Positions 1-11,772 of a stretch of DNA of 64,000 bases are shown here, piece by piece. Where the stretch lies: contig NZ_LMNI01000012.1 in assembly GCF_001422925.1 (NCBI RefSeq), forward strand, positions 186,345-250,344. Direction: 5' to 3'. Positions within the stretch are counted from its first letter, which is position 1. Each line of letters begins with the position of its first letter. The notes under the pieces were generated by a model. The model did no database searches, was not told the DNA's origin, and worked only from the letters and a program-made list of their open reading frames with translations. This DNA is from Microbacterium sp. Leaf288 (GTDB taxonomy: Bacteria; Actinomycetota; Actinomycetes; Actinomycetales; Microbacteriaceae). A program made the translations under genes and the position numbers.

Positions 1-779
1 GTGGGCGGCTCGGCCGGGGGCGGCGGCGTCACCGGGGGCTGTGCGGCCGGAGGCGCTGCCGGAGGCTCGGTCGTGGCCGGCGGCGTGACCGGAGGCTGCG
101 CGACCGGGGGCTGGGCAGCGGGCGGCGGCACCGGAGCGGCGGGCGCGGCCGGGGGCGCGGGCGGCGGCGTGTAGCCGGCGGGAGGCGCGGGCGGCGTGTA
201 GCCGGCCGGCGGCTGGTAGCCCGCAGGGGCGCCGTAGCCGGGAGCGGTGGCCGGGTTCGGCGGGTAGCCGCCGGCCGGTGCCTGGGCGGGGATGCCCGAC
301 CACACGGTGTTGTCGGCGAGGAAGGTGCCCGCCCACGGGGCTGCGGGGATCGCCGTGTTCCAGCGCGAGCGGTCGAACGCGTTGATGCCGAGCCACACGA
401 TCGCGAGGAAGAAGTAGAGGATGAGCCAGACGGCTTCCTTCTGCAGCTTCAGGCCCACGCGCCAGGCGGCGAGGAGCGTGTAGATGAAGGCGGCGATCCC
501 GATGAGGGTGCCGAGCACCGGAACCCACCCGAGTACGACGGCGCCGCCCCAGAGGATCAGCAGCCACCACGGGTTGAGATCGCCGAGCTTGACGAAGATC
601 AGCGTGTTGTAGACCGGCACCCATGCACGCCAGCGGCCCTGGACGCCGGCCTTGTCGAAGACCTTCATGAGGAACCACGAGCCGATGACGTATCCGGCGA
701 TCGCGAGCAGGAAGAGGAAGGGAGCGAGCACGAGCCAGGCGATGAGCGCCCCGGCTCCGCTGCCGTCGTTGTAATCCAT
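1..779 (-). CDS. DUF5684-like membrane protein with Pro-rich tail (partial)
   Basis: The gene begins at ATG 779-777, after a GGAGG-type ribosome binding site near 787-793, and runs off the left edge, so the C-terminus is missing (259 codons visible). Residues 10-40, 71-107 and 117-134 are strongly hydrophobic and give three or four membrane segments. The conserved core resembles the DUF5684 family of actinobacterial membrane proteins (recognition only). From about residue 160 the chain becomes a Pro/Ala/Gly/Tyr-rich repeat with GYTPP and PPAPP units and is probably disordered. No enzymatic motif is visible and the function is unknown. It is divergent from the DUF4282 gene. Confidence 0.75.
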   Translation of the reverse strand, partial: MDYNDGSGAGALIAWLVLAPFLFLLAIAGYVIGSWFLMKVFDKAGVQGRWRAWVPVYNTLIFVKLGDLNPWWLLILWGGAVVLGWVPVLGTLIGIAAFIYTLLAAWRVGLKLQKEAVWLILYFFLAIVWLGINAFDRSRWNTAIPAAPWAGTFLADNTVWSGIPAQAPAGGYPPNPATAPGYGAPAGYQPPAGYTPPAPPAGYTPPPAPPAAPAAPVPPPAAQPPVAQPPVTPPATTEPPAAPPAAQPPVTPPPPAEPP

Positions 780-929
780 GTGGAGCGACCTCCGAGAGAG
801 TCGGTTCGGGGAGCGCCCAAGCGCGCCACGGAGCCCCTGCTCCGCTCGACACATGCTAGCGACGCTCTCAGCTGCCTGTCAGCATTGGCCCCCCATATCA
901 AGGGGATGGCCCACTGAGGCGGCGGTGGA

Positions 930-935
930 TACCCT
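930..935 (+). promoter_or_regulatory. -10-like TACCCT upstream of the DUF4282 gene
   Basis: TACCCT fits the actinobacterial TANNNT -10 pattern and lies 28 bases before the ATG at 964. A GAAGGG ribosome binding site follows at about 952-957. No good -35 is seen. Confidence 0.4.
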
Positions 936-963
936 GAGCAGATCTCCCGACCGAAGGGCTGCC

Positions 964-1416
964 ATGACCGACCAGACTCCGTCCGCCTCGACTCCTCCGC
1001 CGCTGCCCCCGCAGTCCGCAGCCGACGCCGCGCGCGCGGCCGATCCTGACGACACCGGTGTCCCGACGGTCCGCGGTGAGGTCAACGAGGTCGGCCGAGG
1101 GTTCTTCTCGGCGCTGTTCGACCTGTCGTTCCGCACCTTCATCACGCGGCGACTGGCGAGCGTGTTCTACTTCGTCGGCCTGATCGCGATCGCCATCGGC
1201 TTCATCGTGTACTTCGTCGGCGGCATCATGAGTGCGATCTCGGTGATGTGGCTGAACGTCGGCGCCGGCATCACCGGGCTCGTCGCGACCATCATCGTGG
1301 TGCCGGTGGTGACGTTCCTCGCGATCATCCTGCTCAGGTTCATCATCGAGGCGGTCGTCGCCCTCATCGCGATCGCCGAGAACACCGAGCGCACCGCCGA
1401 GCACACGAAGCGCTGA
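964..1416 (+). CDS. DUF4282 domain membrane protein
   Basis: A 150-residue protein. ATG 964 was chosen because GAAGGG sits just before it; the frame is open further upstream but has no better start. The first 45 residues are Pro/Ala/Asp-rich and probably disordered. Then comes a soluble linker (VGRGFFSALFDLSFRTFIT) and two long hydrophobic segments at about residues 66-95 and 100-135, ending in a charged tail. This is the DUF4282 layout common in actinobacteria; the molecular role is unknown. Confidence 0.8.
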   Translation: MTDQTPSASTPPPLPPQSAADAARAADPDDTGVPTVRGEVNEVGRGFFSALFDLSFRTFITRRLASVFYFVGLIAIAIGFIVYFVGGIMSAISVMWLNVGAGITGLVATIIVVPVVTFLAIILLRFIIEAVVALIAIAENTERTAEHTKR

Positions 1417-1496
1417 CCCGGCGGCGTCATCGCACGTGTTGCGTGCGGTGACGCCGGGCATTTGCGGCGACGGGACGGCAGGCGCAGAGTGGGCGG

Positions 1497-2225
1497 GTGC
1501 CCGATGCCTCCCTCGCCCCCGTCCTCGATGCCCCGCACGCCGATGCCACCGTGCTCGACAACGCCCCGTGGCACGCGCTCACCGGTCCGCACGCCTCGTT
1601 CGCGATCGGCGACGACCTCGTGCGCCGCTATCCGGAAGACGTGGCGCCGTTCGTCGCGGTGCGCTCGTGGGACGAGCCGGCGGTGTGGCAGGCGCTCGTC
1701 GACCTCGTGGGCCCCGGTGCCGAGATCGGGCTGTCGGGGTACGAGGGCGAAGTGCCGGCGGGATGGGAGGTCGTCGGCCAGGGCGAGGGGGTGCAGCTCG
1801 TCGAGACCGACGCGCTGCGACCGCAGCCCTATCCCGAAGCGATCGTGCTGGGCGCCGACGACGTTCCCGAGATGCTCGCGATCGTCGAGCGAAACCAGCC
1901 CGGCCCGTTCCGGCCGCGCACCTACGAGCTCGGACGGTACATCGGCATCCGCCGCGACGGCCGGCTGGTCGCAATGGCGGGCGAGCGCCTGCACCCCGAG
2001 GGCTGGACCGAGATCAGCGCCGTCGCCGTCGACGCCGACCACCGCCGTCAGGGGCTCGCGTCGCGACTCGTGCTCGACGTCGCCTTCCACATCCAGGAGC
2101 GCGGCGACCGCGCACTGCTGCACGCGGCGGCGTCGAACGTCGGGGCGATCGCCGCGTACGAGCGTCTCGGCTTCGCGGTGCGCCGCCGCAATCGCTTCTC
2201 GGCGGTGCGCACGCCGACCGCGTAG
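1497..2225 (+). CDS. GNAT family N-acetyltransferase
   Basis: A 242-residue protein. The C-terminal half carries a GNAT fold: the acetyl-CoA pyrophosphate-binding motif is RRQGLAS at residues 183-189, preceded by the beta-strand EISAVAVD and followed by the A-I-A-A-Y-E-R-L-G-F helix typical of motif B. The N-terminal 110 residues are divergent, as in FR47-like members. The substrate is unknown. GTG 1497 is supported by CAGAGT at 1485-1490, exactly six bases upstream, suggesting a leaderless transcript, and no Shine-Dalgarno is evident. It ends four bases from the convergent yaaA stop. Confidence 0.85.
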   Translation: MPDASLAPVLDAPHADATVLDNAPWHALTGPHASFAIGDDLVRRYPEDVAPFVAVRSWDEPAVWQALVDLVGPGAEIGLSGYEGEVPAGWEVVGQGEGVQLVETDALRPQPYPEAIVLGADDVPEMLAIVERNQPGPFRPRTYELGRYIGIRRDGRLVAMAGERLHPEGWTEISAVAVDADHRRQGLASRLVLDVAFHIQERGDRALLHAAASNVGAIAAYERLGFAVRRRNRFSAVRTPTA

Positions 2226-2229
2226 CAAC

Positions 2230-2979
2230 TCAGGCGAAGAGCTCGAGTTCGCCGGCGTCGGTCTCGCGGACGCGCAGGCCCGCAGCATCCGCCCATGTCA
2301 GGAAGGCCGCGGCAGACCCGATTCGCGGGCGATCCTCTGCCAGCCGGCGCACGAGCGCGCCCTTCGCGTGCTTGTTGAAGTGGTTGAGGGCGCGCACGGC
2401 GCCGTCGGCGCCCTCGCTCACGACCCGCACGTACCGCGAAGCGACGCCGGCCGGTACGGGGCCGAGCCCGACGTAGGCCTCGGAGCGGAGATCGAGCACG
2501 AACCGCGGCGCGAGCGCAGCGAGAGCGGCGGTCACATCGGCGCTCCACAGTCGCCGCAGCGGCGGCACGCCCGGAAGAGACGTGGCGGCGCCGAGACGGT
2601 ACGCCGGGATCGGATCCAGCGCGCCCACCGGCCCGAACGGCGCCGAGTGCACGAGGACATGGGCTCCCAGCCAGCGACGTCCGGCGGTGGAGACGGATGC
2701 CGCATCCAGCGCGTCGAAGAGGACACCGGTGTAGCGGTCGATCGCCGCCATGGTCGGTGCTTCGCGCAGCACGGCGTTCACGGCGACCTCGCCGCGCTGC
2801 TGGGGGCCGAGCTTGAGGACGCGTGCGGCGTGCTCCTCATCGGCCGAGAGGGCGACCAGGGCCGTCACGACGGCGTCACGCTGCGGTGCGAGCTCCGGCA
2901 GCGCGAGTCCTGCGGCATCCAGCGGCGCGCGTCTGCCGCCGGTCCGCTTCGTCTCGGACGGGGGCAGCAGGATCAGCAT
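2230..2979 (-). CDS. yaaA: peroxide stress protein YaaA (DUF328/UPF0246)
   Basis: A 249-residue protein that starts with the family signature LPPSETK (residues 5-11), followed by the DUF328 fold: Y-T-G-V-L-F-D-A, HSAPFG-P and a C-terminal NHFNKHAKG block. In E. coli YaaA limits intracellular iron and DNA damage during peroxide stress and binds DNA; the same role is only inferred here. It is a single gene, convergent with the acetyltransferase and followed on the minus strand by the end of the ATP synthase operon. Confidence 0.88.
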   Translation of the reverse strand: MLILLPPSETKRTGGRRAPLDAAGLALPELAPQRDAVVTALVALSADEEHAARVLKLGPQQRGEVAVNAVLREAPTMAAIDRYTGVLFDALDAASVSTAGRRWLGAHVLVHSAPFGPVGALDPIPAYRLGAATSLPGVPPLRRLWSADVTAALAALAPRFVLDLRSEAYVGLGPVPAGVASRYVRVVSEGADGAVRALNHFNKHAKGALVRRLAEDRPRIGSAAAFLTWADAAGLRVRETDAGELELFA

Positions 2980-3023
2980 GGCTCTCCGTGGCGGGGCTCG
3001 GGGCGACGTCGCCGGATGAAACG

Positions 3024-3055
3024 ACTCGGCCGATCCCCGAGGGGACCGGCCGAGT
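3024..3055 (-). terminator. hairpin terminator of the ATP synthase operon
   Basis: An inverted repeat pairs 3024-3037 with 3042-3055 (13 pairs, one mismatch, four-base loop), immediately downstream of the atpC stop at 3071. A short T run follows on the minus strand. It separates the atp operon from yaaA. Confidence 0.7.
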
Positions 3056-3070
3056 GCGAATGATGGTCGA

Positions 3071-3331
3071 TCAGGAGATCAGTGCGGCGTTTCCGGCCAC
3101 GATCGTGAGATCGTCGCCCTCCATCGACAGGAACCCGTCCTGCGCGTTGGCGATGATCTTCGTGCCGGACGTCTCGGTGATGCGCACCTGACCCTCGGCG
3201 AGGATCGCGAGCACCGGCTCGTGGCCGGTCATGAAGCCGATCTCGCCCTCGACGGTCTTGGCGACGACGAGCGACGCCTCCCCCGACCAGACCTCCGCGT
3301 CCGCGGAGACGAGGCTCACCTTGAGCGGCAT
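3071..3331 (-). CDS. atpC: F1Fo ATP synthase epsilon subunit
   Basis: An 86-residue epsilon subunit of the F1 central stalk. The beta-sandwich domain is complete (V-S-A-D-A-E-V-W-S-G-E-A start, then G-E-I-G-F-M-T-G-H-E-P-V-L). Only a very short tail follows, so the C-terminal two-helix inhibitory domain of about 45 residues found in E. coli is absent, a known variation in actinobacteria. ATG 3331 lies one base after the atpD stop; the frame is open upstream but overlaps atpD. Last gene of the operon. Confidence 0.93.
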   Translation of the reverse strand: MPLKVSLVSADAEVWSGEASLVVAKTVEGEIGFMTGHEPVLAILAEGQVRITETSGTKIIANAQDGFLSMEGDDLTIVAGNAALIS

Positions 3332-3332
3332 G

Positions 3333-4820
<1,488 letters not shown>

Positions 4821-5717
4821 TTACTTGCCCGAGGACAGGGCGTCGGCTCCGCCGACGATCTCGGCGATCTGCTGCGTGATCTCGGCCTGGCGCGCGTTGT
4901 TGCGCAGGCGCGTGTAGTCGGTGATGAGCTTGTCGGCGTTGTCGCTGGCGGACTTCATCGCCTTCTGCGTCGCGGCGTGCTTCGCGGCCGACGACTGCAG
5001 GAGTGCGTTGAAGACGCGGCTCTGGATGTACACCGGCAGGAGCGCGTCGAGCACGGTCTCGGCGTCCGGCTCGAACTCGTACAGCGGGTAGACCGCTGCC
5101 GAGGACGACTCCTCCGCCTCGACGACCTCGAGCGGGAGCAGTCGCACCGTCTCGGGCGACTGCGTCATCATGCTGACGAAGCGGTTGTAGACGAGGTGGA
5201 TCTCGTCGACGCCGTTCTCTTCGCCGCCGCGGTCGTACGCGTCGAGCAGAGTCGCCGCGATCTCCTCCGCCGTGGTGAAGTGCGGGGTGTCGGTGTCACC
5301 CGTCCACTCGGCAGCGCTCTCCATGCGACGGAACTGGAAGTACCCGACGGCCTTGCGGCCGACAAGGTAGAACACCGGCTCCCGGCCCTCCTCGCGCAGC
5401 AGCTGCGCGAGCTCGAGGCCCTCTCGGAGGATCTGCGAGTTGAACGCGCCCGCGAGACCGCGGTCGGACGAGAAGATCACGACCGCGGAGCGGCGGATCG
5501 TCTCTCGTTCGACGGTCAGCGGGTGGTCGACGTTGGAGTGCGTCGCCACGGCGGAGACGGCACGCGTCACGGCCCGCGCGAAGGGCGACGACGCGCGCAC
5601 ACGCGCCATCGCCTTCTGGATGCGCGAAGCCGCGATGAGTTCCATCGCCTTCGTGATCTTCTTGGTCGTCTGAGCAGAAGAGATCTTCTGCTTGTAGACC
5701 CGGAGTTGTGCGCCCAT
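4821..5717 (-). CDS. atpG: F1Fo ATP synthase gamma subunit
   Basis: A 298-residue gamma subunit forming the F1 rotor shaft. The N-terminal helix ([20 protein letters not shown] followed by [16 protein letters not shown]) and the C-terminal helix ([15 protein letters not shown]) are the coiled coil that turns inside the alpha3beta3 ring. The GLAGAFNSQ strand of the central Rossmann-like domain is also visible. It lies between atpA (21 bases upstream) and atpD. Confidence 0.97.
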   Translation of the reverse strand: MGAQLRVYKQKISSAQTTKKITKAMELIAASRIQKAMARVRASSPFARAVTRAVSAVATHSNVDHPLTVERETIRRSAVVIFSSDRGLAGAFNSQILREGLELAQLLREEGREPVFYLVGRKAVGYFQFRRMESAAEWTGDTDTPHFTTAEEIAATLLDAYDRGGEENGVDEIHLVYNRFVSMMTQSPETVRLLPLEVVEAEESSSAAVYPLYEFEPDAETVLDALLPVYIQSRVFNALLQSSAAKHAATQKAMKSASDNADKLITDYTRLRNNARQAEITQQIAEIVGGADALSSGK

Positions 5718-5738
5718 GTCTGCTAGCCCAGGCCCGCC

Positions 5739-7376
5739 TTAGCGGCGGCCCTTGACGATCTTCTCCTGGTTCACGTCGTCGGCCTGCGCAGCCGCGACCT
5801 CTTCGTGGCCGGGCTTGGTGATCGACTGGCCCTTGCCGGCCTGGAACTCGAGGATGAACTCGTCGGTCTTCTTCGCCAGCTCGGCCGCGGTGTCGTCGTC
5901 GAGGACGTTCGTGTCGCGCAGGGTGTCGAGGATCGTGGTGTTGCGACGCAGGTAGTCGAGCAGCTCGCGCTCGAACGCCAGCACGTCCTCGACCTCGATC
6001 GAGTCGAGCTTGCCGTTGGTGCCGGCCCAGATCGAGACGACCTGCTCCTCCACCGGGTACGGCGAGTACTGCGGCTGCTTGAGCAGCTCGGTCAGACGCG
6101 CGCCGCGGGCGAGCTGGCGACGCGAAGCGGCATCCAGGTCGGAGGCGAACATCGCGAACGCCTCGAGCGAGCGGTACTGGGCGAGCTCGAGCTTGAGCGT
6201 GCCGGAGACCTTCTTGATCGACTTGACCTGGGCGTCGCCGCCGACTCGCGAGACCGAGATGCCGACGTCGACTGCGGGGCGCTGGTTGGCGTTGAACAGG
6301 TCGGACTGCAGGAAGATCTGGCCGTCGGTGATCGAGATCACGTTGGTCGGGATGTACGCCGAGACGTCGTTGGCCTTGGTCTCGATGATCGGAAGACCGG
6401 TCATGGAGCCTGCGCCGAGCTCGTCGGACAGCTTCGCGCAACGCTCGAGCAGACGCGAGTGCAGATAGAAGACGTCACCCGGGTAGGCCTCGCGGCCCGG
6501 CGGGCGGCGCAGGAGCAGCGACACGGCGCGGTAGGCCTCGGCCTGCTTCGACAGGTCGTCGAAGATGACCAGGACGTGCTTGCCCTCGTACATCCAGTGC
6601 TGGCCGATGGCCGAGCCGGTGTACGGCGCGAGGTACTTGAAGCCGGCGGGGTCGGAGGCGGGGGCCGCGACGATCGTCGTGTACTCCAGCGCGCCGGCGT
6701 CCTCGAGGGCACCCTTCACGGCCGCGATGGTGGAGCCCTTCTGGCCGATCGCGACGTAGATGCAGCGCACCTGCTTGTTGACGTCGCCCGACTCCCAGTT
6801 GGCCTTCTGGTTGATGATCGTGTCGATCGCGATGGCCGTCTTGCCGGTCTGGCGGTCGCCGATGATGAGCTGGCGCTGGCCGCGGCCGACCGGGATCATC
6901 GCGTCGATGGCCTTGATGCCGGTCTGCAGCGGCTCGTGCACCGACTTGCGCTGCATGACGCCCGGCGCCTGCAGCTCCAGGGCGCGGCGGCCGACGGTGG
7001 CGATCTCGCCCAGGCCGTCGATCGGGTTGCCGAGCGGGTCGACGACGCGACCGAGGTAGCCGTCGCCGACGGCCACCGAGAGCACCTCGCCGGTGCGGGT
7101 GACCTGCTGGCCGGCCTCGACGCCGGAGAAGTCGCCGAGGACGACGACACCGATCTCGTGCTCGTCGAGGTTGAGGGCGAGGCCCTGCGTGCCGTCGCCG
7201 AACGTCACGAGCTCGTTCGCCATGACGCCGGGCAGGCCCTCGACGTGGGCGATGCCGTCCGCGGCGTCGACGACGGTGCCGACCTCGGTGGCCGCAGCCC
7301 CGGTGGGCTCGTAAGCGGCGACGAAGTCCTTCAGCGCGTCACGGATGACATCAGGGCTGATAGTGAGATCTGCCAT
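5739..7376 (-). CDS. atpA: F1Fo ATP synthase alpha subunit
   Basis: A 545-residue non-catalytic nucleotide-binding subunit of F1. Walker A GDRQTGKT is at residues 173-180, followed by T-A-I-A-I-D; the [12 protein letters not shown] and YNGSAIGQ-like ([10 protein letters not shown]) blocks and the C-terminal helical domain are intact. The C-terminus is extended beyond E. coli AtpA by a charged tail ([12 protein letters not shown]), as in many actinobacteria. ATG 7376 is followed downstream by atpG, with atpH 60 bases upstream. Confidence 0.98.
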   Translation of the reverse strand: MADLTISPDVIRDALKDFVAAYEPTGAAATEVGTVVDAADGIAHVEGLPGVMANELVTFGDGTQGLALNLDEHEIGVVVLGDFSGVEAGQQVTRTGEVLSVAVGDGYLGRVVDPLGNPIDGLGEIATVGRRALELQAPGVMQRKSVHEPLQTGIKAIDAMIPVGRGQRQLIIGDRQTGKTAIAIDTIINQKANWESGDVNKQVRCIYVAIGQKGSTIAAVKGALEDAGALEYTTIVAAPASDPAGFKYLAPYTGSAIGQHWMYEGKHVLVIFDDLSKQAEAYRAVSLLLRRPPGREAYPGDVFYLHSRLLERCAKLSDELGAGSMTGLPIIETKANDVSAYIPTNVISITDGQIFLQSDLFNANQRPAVDVGISVSRVGGDAQVKSIKKVSGTLKLELAQYRSLEAFAMFASDLDAASRRQLARGARLTELLKQPQYSPYPVEEQVVSIWAGTNGKLDSIEVEDVLAFERELLDYLRRNTTILDTLRDTNVLDDDTAAELAKKTDEFILEFQAGKGQSITKPGHEEVAAAQADDVNQEKIVKGRR

Positions 7377-7436
7377 TGTTTTCCTTCGTTCAAGGGGCCT
7401 CGGCCCCGAAATCTCCGCGTGAGCGGGAAGTCTGTG

Positions 7437-8228
7437 TCAGCCGGCGAGCCGCTGACGGAGGTCGGCCAGGCGCGACGACACGCTCGCGTCGATCACGTCG
7501 TCCGCGATCTGCACGCGCACACCGCCGACGACGGTCGGGTCCACGATGGTGTTCAGCGAGACCGGCGTCCCGTAGCGCTTGGTGAGCGCGGCCGTGAGGC
7601 GCTCGCTCTGCGCGGCGCTGAGCGGGGCCGCCGCCACGACGGTCGCGACCGCGCGGTTGCGCTGGTCGGCGACGAGTCGCGTGGCGCGCGCCAGCAGCTG
7701 ACGCACGCGACGCTCGCGGGGCTGGCGGACCAGGGAGGACGCGATCAGCGTCGCCCCCGCGCTCGCGCGGCCCGCAAGGAGCCTCTCGACGAGCGTGCCC
7801 TTCGCGGCGGAGTCACCGAGCCGGCTCCCCAGTGCGAGCTCGAGCTGGGGGTTGTCGGCGACCGCCCGCGAGAACGCGAACAGTTCGGCCTCGACGTCGG
7901 CGTTCGCGTCGGCGACAGCGGCAGCACGCACGGCGAGCTCCTCGATGCCGTCGACGAGATCGCCGGACGAGGACCACCGCTCGGCGACGGCGGCCGTCAG
8001 CAGCGACGCCGTCGTGGGCTTCACAGCCTTGCCGAACACGTCGGCGACGACCTTGCGGCGCGCCTCGCCCGACGCGGCGGAGTCGGCGAGCGCGCCGCTC
8101 AGCTGCGACGAGTCGCCCACGGCGCGCGCCACGGCGAACAGCTCGCCGGCCACGTCGAGGTCGACGCCCGACGCGGCGCGCAGCGCCGCGGTCGTCGCCG
8201 CCAGGGCCTGAGTGGTCGCGCTGCCCAT
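7437..8228 (-). CDS. atpH: F1Fo ATP synthase delta subunit
   Basis: A 263-residue delta (OSCP-type) peripheral stalk subunit joining F1 to the b subunits. The C-terminal signature P-V-S-L-N-T-I-V-D-P-T-V-V-G-G-V-R-V-Q-I is clear. It is about 80 residues longer than E. coli AtpH, with an Ala-rich N-terminal portion. Its ATG overlaps the atpF stop (TAATG, one base shared), giving translational coupling. It is not fused to subunit b, unlike the mycobacterial b-delta fusion. Confidence 0.93.
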   Translation of the reverse strand: MGSATTQALAATTAALRAASGVDLDVAGELFAVARAVGDSSQLSGALADSAASGEARRKVVADVFGKAVKPTTASLLTAAVAERWSSSGDLVDGIEELAVRAAAVADANADVEAELFAFSRAVADNPQLELALGSRLGDSAAKGTLVERLLAGRASAGATLIASSLVRQPRERRVRQLLARATRLVADQRNRAVATVVAAAPLSAAQSERLTAALTKRYGTPVSLNTIVDPTVVGGVRVQIADDVIDASVSSRLADLRQRLAG

Positions 8229-8788
8229 TACGCCTTGGCCCCTTCGGACTCTTCGAGCTCGGCGAGGAAGCGGTCGACGACGGCCTGGGCCTTCTTGTCG
8301 TCGGACAGCGTCTCACCGATCACGCCGCCGGCGAGGTCGAGAGCGAGCGTGCCCACCTCGCTGCGCAGCGAAACGAGTGCCGTCTGGCGCTCAGCCTCGA
8401 TCTGCGCGTGCGCGGTCGTGGTCAGGCGCGCGGCCTCCGCCGAAGCGGTCTCCTTGGCCTCGGCGACGATCTTCTTGCCGTCCTCGCGGGCGGCGTCGCG
8501 GATCTCACCGGCCTCCTTGCGGGCATCGGCGAGCTGCGCCGTGTACTCCTCGAGGGCGGCCTCGGCCTTGCGCTGGGCCTCGTCGGCCTTCGCGATGTTG
8601 CCCTCGATGGCAGCGGAGCGCTCGTCGAGCAGCTTCTTCATCCGAGGAAGGGCGACCTTCCAGAAGATGACCAGGATGACGATGAAGCACACCGACGACC
8701 AGATGATGTCGTACCACGCGGGAATCAGAGGGTTGTGCGCCGCTTCGGCGCCCTCTTCCGCGGCGTACGTGACAAGAGCGTTCAGCAT
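8228..8788 (-). CDS. atpF: F1Fo ATP synthase subunit b
   Basis: A 186-residue peripheral stalk subunit. A periplasmic N-terminus of about 25 residues leads into one membrane segment (I-I-W-S-S-V-C-F-I-V-I-L-V-I-F-W), then a long charged, Ala-rich coiled coil (AEAQRKAEAALEEY and similar) that dimerises and contacts delta. The length is normal for actinobacterial AtpF. It lies 28 bases after atpE and overlaps atpH by one base. Confidence 0.95.
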   Translation of the reverse strand: MLNALVTYAAEEGAEAAHNPLIPAWYDIIWSSVCFIVILVIFWKVALPRMKKLLDERSAAIEGNIAKADEAQRKAEAALEEYTAQLADARKEAGEIRDAAREDGKKIVAEAKETASAEAARLTTTAHAQIEAERQTALVSLRSEVGTLALDLAGGVIGETLSDDKKAQAVVDRFLAELEESEGAKA

Positions 8789-8816
8789 CCTGTCTCCTTA
8801 GACGAGAGTGTGGCGA

Positions 8817-9982
<1,166 letters not shown>

Positions 9983-10016
9983 GTACTCGCCAAGCGAGTG
10001 GGGCGGGCGCTCGTTC

Positions 10017-10025
10017 AGCCTATCA
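10017..10025 (-). promoter_or_regulatory. extended -10 (TGATAGGCT) upstream of atpB
   Basis: Read on the minus strand, TGA-TAGGCT is an extended -10 placed in the 78-base gap before atpB. It could be an internal promoter for atpBEFHAGDC, separate from the promoter of the upstream wall/translation genes. TAGGCT also occurs before cysK, the ABC transporter and the holin-like gene. Confidence 0.4.
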
Positions 10026-10060
10026 AACTTGTGAGGTCGCTGAATCCGCGGGGCGGCGGA

Positions 10061-10564
10061 TCAGGATCCGGAGGACCCGTCGTCGCGCCTGTCCCCCGCG
10101 TCGGGGTCGGTCGGAAGCTCCACATCGCTCACGTGGGGCACCCGCATGCGCACCATCACGACGACGTCCACGGCCAGTGAGGCGAGAACGCTCACGACCG
10201 CTGCGACGAAGAACACCCTCGGCTCGATCCAGGGCTGATCGCGAAGGACGAGCAGGATGACGATGAACACGACGAACTTGAGGATCCACCCGCCCATCAC
10301 GATGCCGAAGAAGATCGGCACGTAGAGCGGGTCGCCGAACCAGCGGTTCGCGATGAGGATGCTCGCCCCGGTGATGCCGAGGAAGACCGCGGCGACCAGG
10401 ACGCCGGCGAGGGCGCTCCAGAGGCCCGTCGTGCCCGCGACGAGGAAGCCGACGATCGCGCCGATGACGGCGAGGATCGCGGTGACCGAGCCCGACCACA
10501 CCAGGACGGTGCGCAGGATCGGGGTGCTGGAGATCGGGGTGCGGGGGTTCGGGCTGGTGCTCAT
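10061..10564 (-). CDS. AtpI-like small membrane protein
   Basis: A 167-residue protein with four hydrophobic helices (around residues 17-43, 47-70, 80-108 and 117-138) and an acidic, Gly/Asp-rich tail. It sits directly upstream of atpB in the slot occupied by AtpI or its analogues, which help assemble the c-ring or supply Mg2+; similarity to known AtpI is weak, so the assignment rests on position and topology. Its ATG overlaps the wecA stop by four bases (ATGA). Confidence 0.75.
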   Translation of the reverse strand: MSTSPNPRTPISSTPILRTVLVWSGSVTAILAVIGAIVGFLVAGTTGLWSALAGVLVAAVFLGITGASILIANRWFGDPLYVPIFFGIVMGGWILKFVVFIVILLVLRDQPWIEPRVFFVAAVVSVLASLAVDVVVMVRMRVPHVSDVELPTDPDAGDRRDDGSSGS

Positions 10565-11772
10565 CGGGCGTCCTCCTGTGCGGGCGCGGGATCGGGCTGC
10601 GGTTCGGGTTCGGGTCGGGGATCGACGGCGGTCGCCGCGGGTGCGGGGCGCCGGCGCGAGGGAAGAAGGGTGACGACGAGGCATGCGGCGATGCCGACGA
10701 TGCCGTAGAAGACGCCGAAGAGGTAGTCCCCCGGCCACTGGAGGGTCGTGCCGATGTACATCAGCAGCACCGACAGGCTCACGAGCGCCGTCCACGCGTA
10801 GAAGATGAGCACGGCGTCGCGATCCGTGTGGCCCATGTCGAGCATGCGGTGGTGCAGGTGCTTGCGGTCGGGCGAGAACGGCGACTTGCCGCGGCTCATG
10901 CGCCGCACGACGGCGAGGCCGAAGTCGAGCAGCGGCAGCAGGACGACGACGACCGGCAAGAGGATCGGGATGAACGCACCGAGGAGCTGCGAGCGGCCGA
11001 ACGCGTCGTTGTCGGCGATCATCGCCGGGTCGAAGTTGCCGGTGATCGAGATCGCCGAGCACGCCATCAGAAGGCCCAGCATGAGCGCGCCGGCATCTCC
11101 CATGAACAGGCGCGCGGGACTCCAGTTCAGCGGGAGGAAGCCGATGCAGGCGCCGATGAGCACTGCGGCGATGAGCGAGGACAGCGTGAAGTACGTGCTC
11201 GAGCCGATGTCGCGGAACACCATGTAGGAGTACGCGAAGAAGACGCCGTTCGCGATCAGGCACACGCCGGCGACGAGACCGTCGAGACCGTCGATGAAGT
11301 TCACCGCGTTCATGACGACGACGATCGAGAAGACGGTGAGGGTGAAACTCGCCCAGCTCGAGAAGATCGTCATGCCGCCGAGCGGCAGCGTGTAGATCTG
11401 GAGCTGTCCGAACCACGCGATCACGCCGGCGGCGAGGAACTGCGCGCCGAGCTTGATCATCCAGTCGAGGTCCCACAGGTCGTCGAGCACGCCGACGACG
11501 ACGATGAGCGCGGTCGCGCCGAGCAGGGCATACATCTGCTGGGGCTGCGCCCAGACGATGGAGAAATAGGGATGCTGCGACGACACCGCGAACGCCGCCA
11601 GCACGCCGAGGAACATCGCGATGCCGCCGAGGCGCGGTGTGGGGGTCTTGTGGACGTCGCGTTCGCGGATGCCCGGATACAGCTTGTACTTGAGGCTGAG
11701 TCGCCACACCGCCCACGACAGGACGAAGGTGACGGCCGCCGTGAGGAGGATCGTGAAGACGTACTGCTTCAC
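10561..11772 (-). CDS. wecA: WecA/MraY-family polyprenyl-phosphate sugar-1-phosphate transferase
   Basis: A 403-residue polytopic enzyme of the MraY/WecA family, which transfers a UDP-sugar phosphate to a polyprenyl phosphate at the inner membrane to start cell-envelope glycan synthesis. Family motifs are present: HKTPTPRLGG (41-50), the Mg-binding DD pair (97-98) in GVLDDLWDLDW, NFIDGLDG (158-165) and the cytosolic HLHHR motif typical of the WecA rather than MraY branch. The position before the atp operon matches mycobacterial wecA (Rv1302). The C-terminus is Pro/Ala-rich. It overlaps its neighbours by four bases on both sides. Confidence 0.9.
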   Translation of the reverse strand: MKQYVFTILLTAAVTFVLSWAVWRLSLKYKLYPGIRERDVHKTPTPRLGGIAMFLGVLAAFAVSSQHPYFSIVWAQPQQMYALLGATALIVVVGVLDDLWDLDWMIKLGAQFLAAGVIAWFGQLQIYTLPLGGMTIFSSWASFTLTVFSIVVVMNAVNFIDGLDGLVAGVCLIANGVFFAYSYMVFRDIGSSTYFTLSSLIAAVLIGACIGFLPLNWSPARLFMGDAGALMLGLLMACSAISITGNFDPAMIADNDAFGRSQLLGAFIPILLPVVVVLLPLLDFGLAVVRRMSRGKSPFSPDRKHLHHRMLDMGHTDRDAVLIFYAWTALVSLSVLLMYIGTTLQWPGDYLFGVFYGIVGIAACLVVTLLPSRRRPAPAATAVDPRPEPEPQPDPAPAQEDAR